DNA of 60,000 nt, taken from assembly GCF_030272615.1 (NCBI RefSeq), contig NC_081410.1, forward strand, positions 570,421,152 through 570,481,151, in the 5' to 3' direction. Of the stretch, positions 54,668 to 60,000 are shown in pieces. Position numbers and translations under genes: made by a program. How positions within the stretch are numbered: position 1 is the first letter of the stretch; every line of letters starts with the position of its first letter. This DNA is from Cryptomeria japonica. Its lineage: Eukaryota; Streptophyta; Pinopsida; Cupressales; Cupressaceae. The notes beneath the pieces are model-generated. The model was not told where the DNA came from. It saw only the letters and a program-made list of their open reading frames with translations, and did no database searches.

Positions 54668-55862
54668 GTATTTGTAGTACCCCTACTCGTTTGAACTCAT
54701 TAGACTCATATTTTATTATTGTTTTCTTTCAGTGGATACATTACCATGATTTGTTATTCAGACTTATTTAACACTATTTTACGTTTTATCTGGATATGAG
54801 ATGCATAATTTATTTGCAGTATTTCAGTACTTGTGATTTATGACATTTTATGGATTACTCCTATGTACTGACACTTTACTTTAACTATGCAATGCGGAAT
54901 TATATATTGTGTGTCTGCGAGTGTATTGGATGCAAGGGGGCGATTTTCTTTCACTCGTTTCGATGAGACAGGGAACGCCACGATTCTCCTTCATCGATGT
55001 GCATGTCGTGTTTTCTATATTGTATATACGCATGTGTGGTTCGGTGATGCCAGATATTGTAGGTACAAGTACCGGATAGGTACGGGGTATCGTCTCCACC
55101 TGGCTTCACAGGTCTGAGCATGCCTTATATATTTTCCGATGGAAGTGGAGGAGATAGTAGTTGACCCTATTTGATTCAGTTACACTCGTGTGAGTGTCGT
55201 GAGTTGTCGTTCGGTCAGTTTGTTCGGCCTTCGTATTTTGTTGTTGATCTTTTACGAGTATTTGCTTGAGGTTTGCTCAGTTTGTGTGTTAATGGTTTTA
55301 ATTACTGGATGTTATGTTTTATTTGTCTGTGAAGGGTGAAAAATTGTTAATAAGCTGAATTATCGAAACTATATTCAATCTTTGGTTTTCAAAATTTATA
55401 CTATCGTTACACGTATTTAATATGTAGATTTGGACTCAAACATATACATATACATATACACGTAGGTAATTATGAGTCATATTCAATTATGTTGATTATT
55501 CTTAATAGGATTATCTATAAGTTGGATTTTATGACGTAACGTACAGTATATCGAATATTTATTGTCTTTCGTACAAAAAAAGAAATACATCTTTATTAAG
55601 CATCATTTTGGTTACAATAATACAAATTTTATATAAATATTAGTTAGATAATTGTGAAATCAATCATATATATATATATAAACAATTATCTTGAGAATAA
55701 ATATAAAGACATATTATACATATGTATATGAATCGACCATATACACATATATAAATATGTAATTATGATATATAAAAATATATTAAAAAAAAATTGGAAA
55801 TTAAAATAAAAAAAATAAAAAAACATAATATAATAATAATAGCGAATAATGAGGGTGGTGGT

Positions 55863-55957
55863 TTAGTTTTAATAAAAAATTTAAAACTAATAGGGTGGTC
55901 GATAGTAATATCGACCACCCCCTTAATAAAAGGGAGGGGTCGGTATTACTACCGACC
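55863..55957. repeat. Three consecutive hairpins
   Basis: Hairpin 1: TTAGTTTTAA / TTAAAACTAA (55863-55890, 10-bp stem, 8-base loop). Hairpin 2: GGGTGGTCGATA-GTAA-TATCGACCACCC (55893-55920, perfect 12-bp stem). Hairpin 3: GGTCGGTA-TTAC-TACCGACC (55938-55957, 8-bp stem), extended outwards by AAAGGGAGG and CCTCCCTTT across a small bulge. Hairpins 2 and 3 carry related GGTCG(A/G)TA arms. A TATATATA box follows at about 55976. Confidence 0.85.
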
Positions 55958-55983
55958 ACCCTCCTCCCTTTGCATTATATATA

Positions 55984-56508
55984 CCCCACGTTAACTTGCA
56001 AATACGGTGGAGGCACCAATTTATATGCAAACTTTTCCATTAAGGTATGTAGTGGTGGGAATAATGCAAGGTAGGAATTAAAGTTAGTATTAGTTTGGAA
56101 AGTGACATGGTTTACCAGCCCACGTAAACCCACCGATCACCCCTCTCCCTTTCCATTAAGCCAAACACGACCCTCCTCCCTTTCGATAAAGCATGCTCCA
56201 CATTGCAAGTAGAAACCACGATGGCTATCCCACGTAACATCCATCTTGCATGCAGGAATCGATGAGTAGGGCGACATATTGGGAAGCCACCGAGACTTGG
56301 GAAGGCAGATCACTCCACGTAACATCATATCACTCCTCCCTTTTGTTATACATGCCTCCTCACATTTAAATAGATGCTCCTCCACGTTGCAACAAACACA
56401 GACATCCCTCTCACTTTTCATTATGCTAAACCCACCCACTCCTCCTTCGCGATGGAACCTTCTCCACGATGAACATAGACCGCTTCTTCCAAGGCATAGC
56501 CCACGTGC
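55984..56508. promoter_or_regulatory. Cluster of CCACGT motifs
   Basis: Six CCACGT cores in 525 bases: 55985 (CCCACGTTAAC), 56119 (CCCACGTAAAC), 56229 (CCCACGTAAC), 56315 (TCCACGTAAC), 56382 (TCCACGTTGC) and 56500 (CCCACGTGC, a full CACGTG G-box). ACGT cores are binding sites of plant bZIP/bHLH factors. They sit just downstream of a TATATATA and the hairpins. A regulatory role is an inference. Confidence 0.4.
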
Positions 56509-58785
56509 TAAATGCATGTATCGCTAGTTAAGGATAGGTTAATAGATAACGAGGAGATCATGAGTAGTCCTGGCAGCGTGAGCTTAATACTCGCCCATGA
56601 CAACTTCCTTAGTCCGCAAAGGAAGACGTCGACTGTTACATAGTCCACAACCTTTGGTTGATAACAGCAGAAGGAAATGAATGAGAGGGCACATGTGCCA
56701 TGAAAATAGGAAAGCTCAACGTAATGCATAGAAGACTCCTCATCGAACACAATCATCGAGCTTTTGAATGGGGAGAAAACATAGGATATTTTTGGATAAA
56801 TAGAGCTGGTAGAAAGGAAGGAGGGGGATTTGCATCCAAGGAAGGACGGTAGACCTCGGGAGGAAAAGAATAGAGTAGAGGAAAAGAATATAATAGAAGG
56901 AAGAATAGAATAGAAGCAAGTATCAAAGAGAGTTGGTTTTTGAGATAGAGTTGGGAGTATATTGGAGATAAGGTTCGTAAGCAAGGCGCGTTATCATTTG
57001 ATAAAAGGGCATTGAGGTTTTGCATACGGGTCAACTTTGCAAAAGGTCAGGAAATTCTTTAGTTTTGGATCATTATTATTTACAAAGTCTTTGTTATAAG
57101 TAATGATTATGATCTTGCTTATGTTATAGTTATGGTGAAGTATCATTTATTGTTTGGGTTAGTTAATGAAAAATCATAGAATATTAAGTGTAATTACATT
57201 ATAGCTATAGTAGTGGAATTTTGTTTAAGAACATATTGCACACTTGTTATTATATAAAAGAAATTTATGCTTGCGTTCAAAACCTAGTTATTAAGATTTA
57301 TTAGATGTTGCTCTAGGAGAGTTTGGCGAGTAATGGCTTACTATTGAAACATTAGGTTTATGACTTATTAAATAATGTATTAATATAGTTGTAAGTATTA
57401 TTTTTTGGAAGTCTTTATTTGCAAGTTCTTTATGCATTTGACTGTTTTAAGGAAAGATTGCCTATGTTAGGATCTTGTGTAAATGGTGTTTTCTGTCAAG
57501 TTTTAAATTCCAATTTTTGTTGCATTATCATTGTGTCCTATGTTATTATGTTTCCTTGGTCAGGTGTCGATGTATAACTTTATGGATGTGAGCCATTGTG
57601 TGTTTTGTCCAAATGGTCAACCTTTGGTTAGTAAATCGTGTATCCTTCACCTATGGTTTGTCAGGATTAGGTATGGTTGTCTGTTTTGCCATAGAGTTCT
57701 CGTAGAGAGGATTGTTCTTGTAGTGTCTTATGACAAAGAGTGGCTTTCGAGTGGGGGCTGTGCCCAAAGTGGATGACAAGATAACCCATCGGAAGTTAGT
57801 TAAAAAGTGATAACCTAAAAATTGATATGGGTGAGATAAATATTAATTAAGATAATGTGCCTCATGCATACGTGTAGTGCTTGTACAGGGCTCATAATGC
57901 TACGAGAAGGCCTGGAATAGAAAACTAACCACCTTATCTTCATGAAAGGATTGGTAGGGTCCGCATGAGACTGAGTTGGAGCCGGAAGCCAGGAGAGGTT
58001 ACCAGGATAGAGAGTCGGGACCTAGGAGGTTGTACCATGGTATCCATCTTAAACTATGCGATGACACTCTCTCCTTAGAGTCACTAGTTTTTGTGAGTTG
58101 AGTCACATGAATGTTTGCAGAATCATGTATTTCTTTTGTACTTGTTTTACTTTACTTGCTTGAGGGTTTTCTACTATCTCCTAGCATGGTGGGGTGGTTC
58201 CATTTTGGGATCACATGGTCGGGTGGTAGTGTCACTTCCCATCGGATGTTCTGGAATGTATCTTCAGGTGAGGAAGGGCTTTGCTGGTGTTCTTGGTTCT
58301 CTTGTTCATGATCATTGTTCAGTGGAAACCTTGAGGTCATTGTATCAAACTTTTATGTAACCTTTATTTTGTAACATTATAATTCATGGTGTATTTTTGT
58401 AAAACATGTATTTATGGATATTATAAAAAAAAATATTATTAGAATGTATGTTATTTCAGTTACTTAAATATTTTGTATATATTAAATGATTGCTTTGGAG
58501 TACTTTGAATTCTTTCATTATGGAATTTAGATGTATATTTTATCTTAAACATTTAATTTTCCTAAAATAGCTGAACAATAGGATTTTTTCGTGGTGTTAA
58601 TATAATCTACGAAGTAATCTTCATTGGTAACCCTTAGGAAATCAAGTGTTAGACTTCTGTTGTGTTATTAAATGTACAAGTGATATAATTAAAGCACTTG
58701 TTCTTTAAAAAAAAAATTATTTCACCCTTAGTTGCATAGATTGTGATGTTTTCCTTTAGGGTTTCTGGCGGGGCATTACAGTATT

Positions 58786-60000
58786 GTTGTTGAGTAAATT
58801 GCATGCTCATTATCTAATCTGCAAAGTATGTAAAGTTTGCATTTCCTTGTTGATAGTCGTTTTCCTTGTTAGTATTGTTCTATTATCTCATGGTTAATAT
58901 TAGATTAAGGTAGATTGTTTTCCTTGTTTTTACTATTTTGTTATATCAATGTTGATGTCGATCAAGGTAGACCATGTCCTTGGGTTAGCTTTGTTTTGTT
59001 ATTTTTGCGTTGTTGTTTTTGGTTGGAAGCCAAACTTAGTTCTACAATAAGTAACCATGAGCATCTTGATATATCTGTTAGAACTAGGTCCTAGTATGAC
59101 AATTTAACACCCTAAGCTAAGTAAGAACTTATGTTAGTCTCTCCGTGATTGGGTTAAAAAACTATCCTTTTCAACTAGTTTACCAATGGTCAATTGGACC
59201 CTTGAGTAAGTTGCAAGTACACAACTCTTTTCTTAATAGGTTGAGTAAGTGTACTGAAAATGGACTACAATCTACGTGCTTATTGTAAAACCTTTTCCAA
59301 GGTGGTGCAACAATCAACATGCATCTGTCAGTTCATAAGAGTCATACACCACTAGCCAGAGTGTCATGCAAGTTGGGGGTACCTATAGCATATGATCGGT
59401 TTTTCATAATAGATTATAAACACCAATCTCAGAGGCTCATTGACAATTGTGAACTATCCTCTATATGCTTCCTTCGTGAAGGGTTGGGTCATTCTAGTAA
59501 GAAGTTGGTGTGAGGGACTTATGTTTATGGTTGGATGGAAAATCCCTTGATGATGCTCTCCCTCTCCCTATTGAAATGAGATAAGCATCTATTCATAAAA
59601 AATTTTATTACTTTGTAAACTTTTAAACTCTTCTCTCTCTTTACTTTAAGATATGAAGTTGTTAGATGTTAGTTAACATTTTCTTTCTACTAATGGTTAA
59701 TTAGTTGAAATTAAGTTAGTTATTAATAGTTTCAATTTTAGCTAAACATGAATTAAATGAATTTATTTTCTTAGAATTAGTATAAGTTAATATATTTTTT
59801 CCATTCTAGAATTTTAGGTTGTTACATAGATGGTGTGAGGTTCAAATGGTAAGGAGATTGATAAATGACAAAGGAATTAAAAATATTTGTATATGTAATT
59901 GGATTAAAGGCCATAAAATGTTGTGTGTTTTTTGTGTAGGGGATAGATCGCATTCATAAACATAAGATAGCGAAGAAAGTTGGAAATATTTTCTTGGGAA
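58786..60000. other. Right-end flank, nothing coding recognised
   Basis: No protein or RNA gene recognised. An imperfect tandem repeat of about 70-80 bp lies at about 58850-58985 (GTCGTTTTCCTTGTT...TTAAGGTAGATTGTTTTCC...ATCAAGGTAGACCATGTCC). The ORF at 59319-59513 has no known motif. Confidence 0.4.

Larger units (their letters stand above)
54673..58780. mobile_element. 4.1-kb TG...CA unit with target duplication (giant solo LTR)
   Basis: It starts TGTAGTACCCCTACTCG and ends GGCGGGGCATTACA. The ends are inverted repeats over 11 bases with two transitions (TGTAGTACCCC against TGTAATGCCCC). A perfect 5-bp duplication GTATT lies outside each end (54668-54672 and 58781-58785). TGTA..ACCCC/GCCCC openings are usual in plant chromovirus (Del/Tekay-like) LTRs. 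I find no PBS, PPT, pol domain or internal copy of either end, so a single solo LTR of 4108 bp is the simplest reading. It holds AT microsatellites (55440-55700), three hairpins (55863-55957) and CCACGT motifs (55985-56508). ORFs within are treated as chance. Confidence 0.75.

Noticed and set aside
56508-57034. Minus-strand ORF of 158 codons
   Set aside because: It lies inside the TG...CA unit, is Ser/Phe/Leu-rich from purine-rich plus-strand text, overlaps another ORF and matches no family.

Overview
The window looks like intergenic DNA of a land plant with a large, repeat-filled nuclear genome. Evidence for a plant is a row of Ty1/Copia elements primed by initiator-Met tRNA (PBS close to TGGTATCAGAGC), Ty3/Gypsy elements with a second, archaeal-type RNase H (the plant Tat-lineage signature), a decayed pentatricopeptide-repeat (PPR) gene and a P450 relic. 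A gymnosperm is my best guess from the long, old, nested elements, but nothing here proves it. I see no intact host gene, no rRNA or tRNA gene and no CRISPR array. Most coding ORFs are pieces of transposon polyproteins.

Layout, left to right. 1-2960 holds a pol-less Copia remnant (Copia-A, minus strand: truncated 3' LTR, gag piece, long leader, PBS, 5' LTR). It interrupts a Gypsy gag-protease relic at 2961-5584 (Gypsy-3), whose leader and possible LTR run on to about 8000. 8411-16187 is a complete minus-strand Copia element (Copia-C) with two 1.5-kb LTRs, PPT, PBS and one gag-pol frame broken only by seven stop codons. It lies inside the RNase H domain of an older LINE-like relic. 16.3-25.9 kb is AT-rich and holds a purine-rich tract, a solo LTR (19108-20212) and a PPR pseudogene (20.9-22.0 kb). 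25.9-30.9 kb is a decayed Copia (Copia-B) whose reverse transcriptase is split by a 1.8-kb solo LTR with a perfect 5-bp target duplication. 31.3-35.0 kb holds a TIR-bounded unit, an unrecognised pseudogene, a satellite-like array and a P450 relic with its middle missing.

35.7-37.7 kb is part of another Copia (Copia-D). From 37.8 to 51.6 kb are two copies of one Tat-type Gypsy in opposite orientations (Gypsy-1 plus, Gypsy-2 minus). They share the same stop codons and the same 2-base loss in the reverse-transcriptase active site. Between them lie a transposase-like relic (41.1-42.4 kb) and a 4.07-kb TG...CA unit with a perfect target duplication, inserted in the Gypsy-2 integrase. A second giant TG...CA unit (54673-58780, 4.1 kb) also has a perfect target duplication and contains three consecutive hairpins and a cluster of CCACGT motifs.

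Nesting gives a relative order: LINE older than Copia-C; Gypsy-3 older than Copia-A; Copia-B older than its solo LTR; Gypsy-2 older than the 4.07-kb unit. No genes cooperate here beyond the gag-pol modules of each element. The elements look inactive as read. Many of their premature stops (TAG, TGA, TAA at expected Gln or Trp codons) and most LTR differences that I counted are transitions, as expected from deamination of methylated cytosine.
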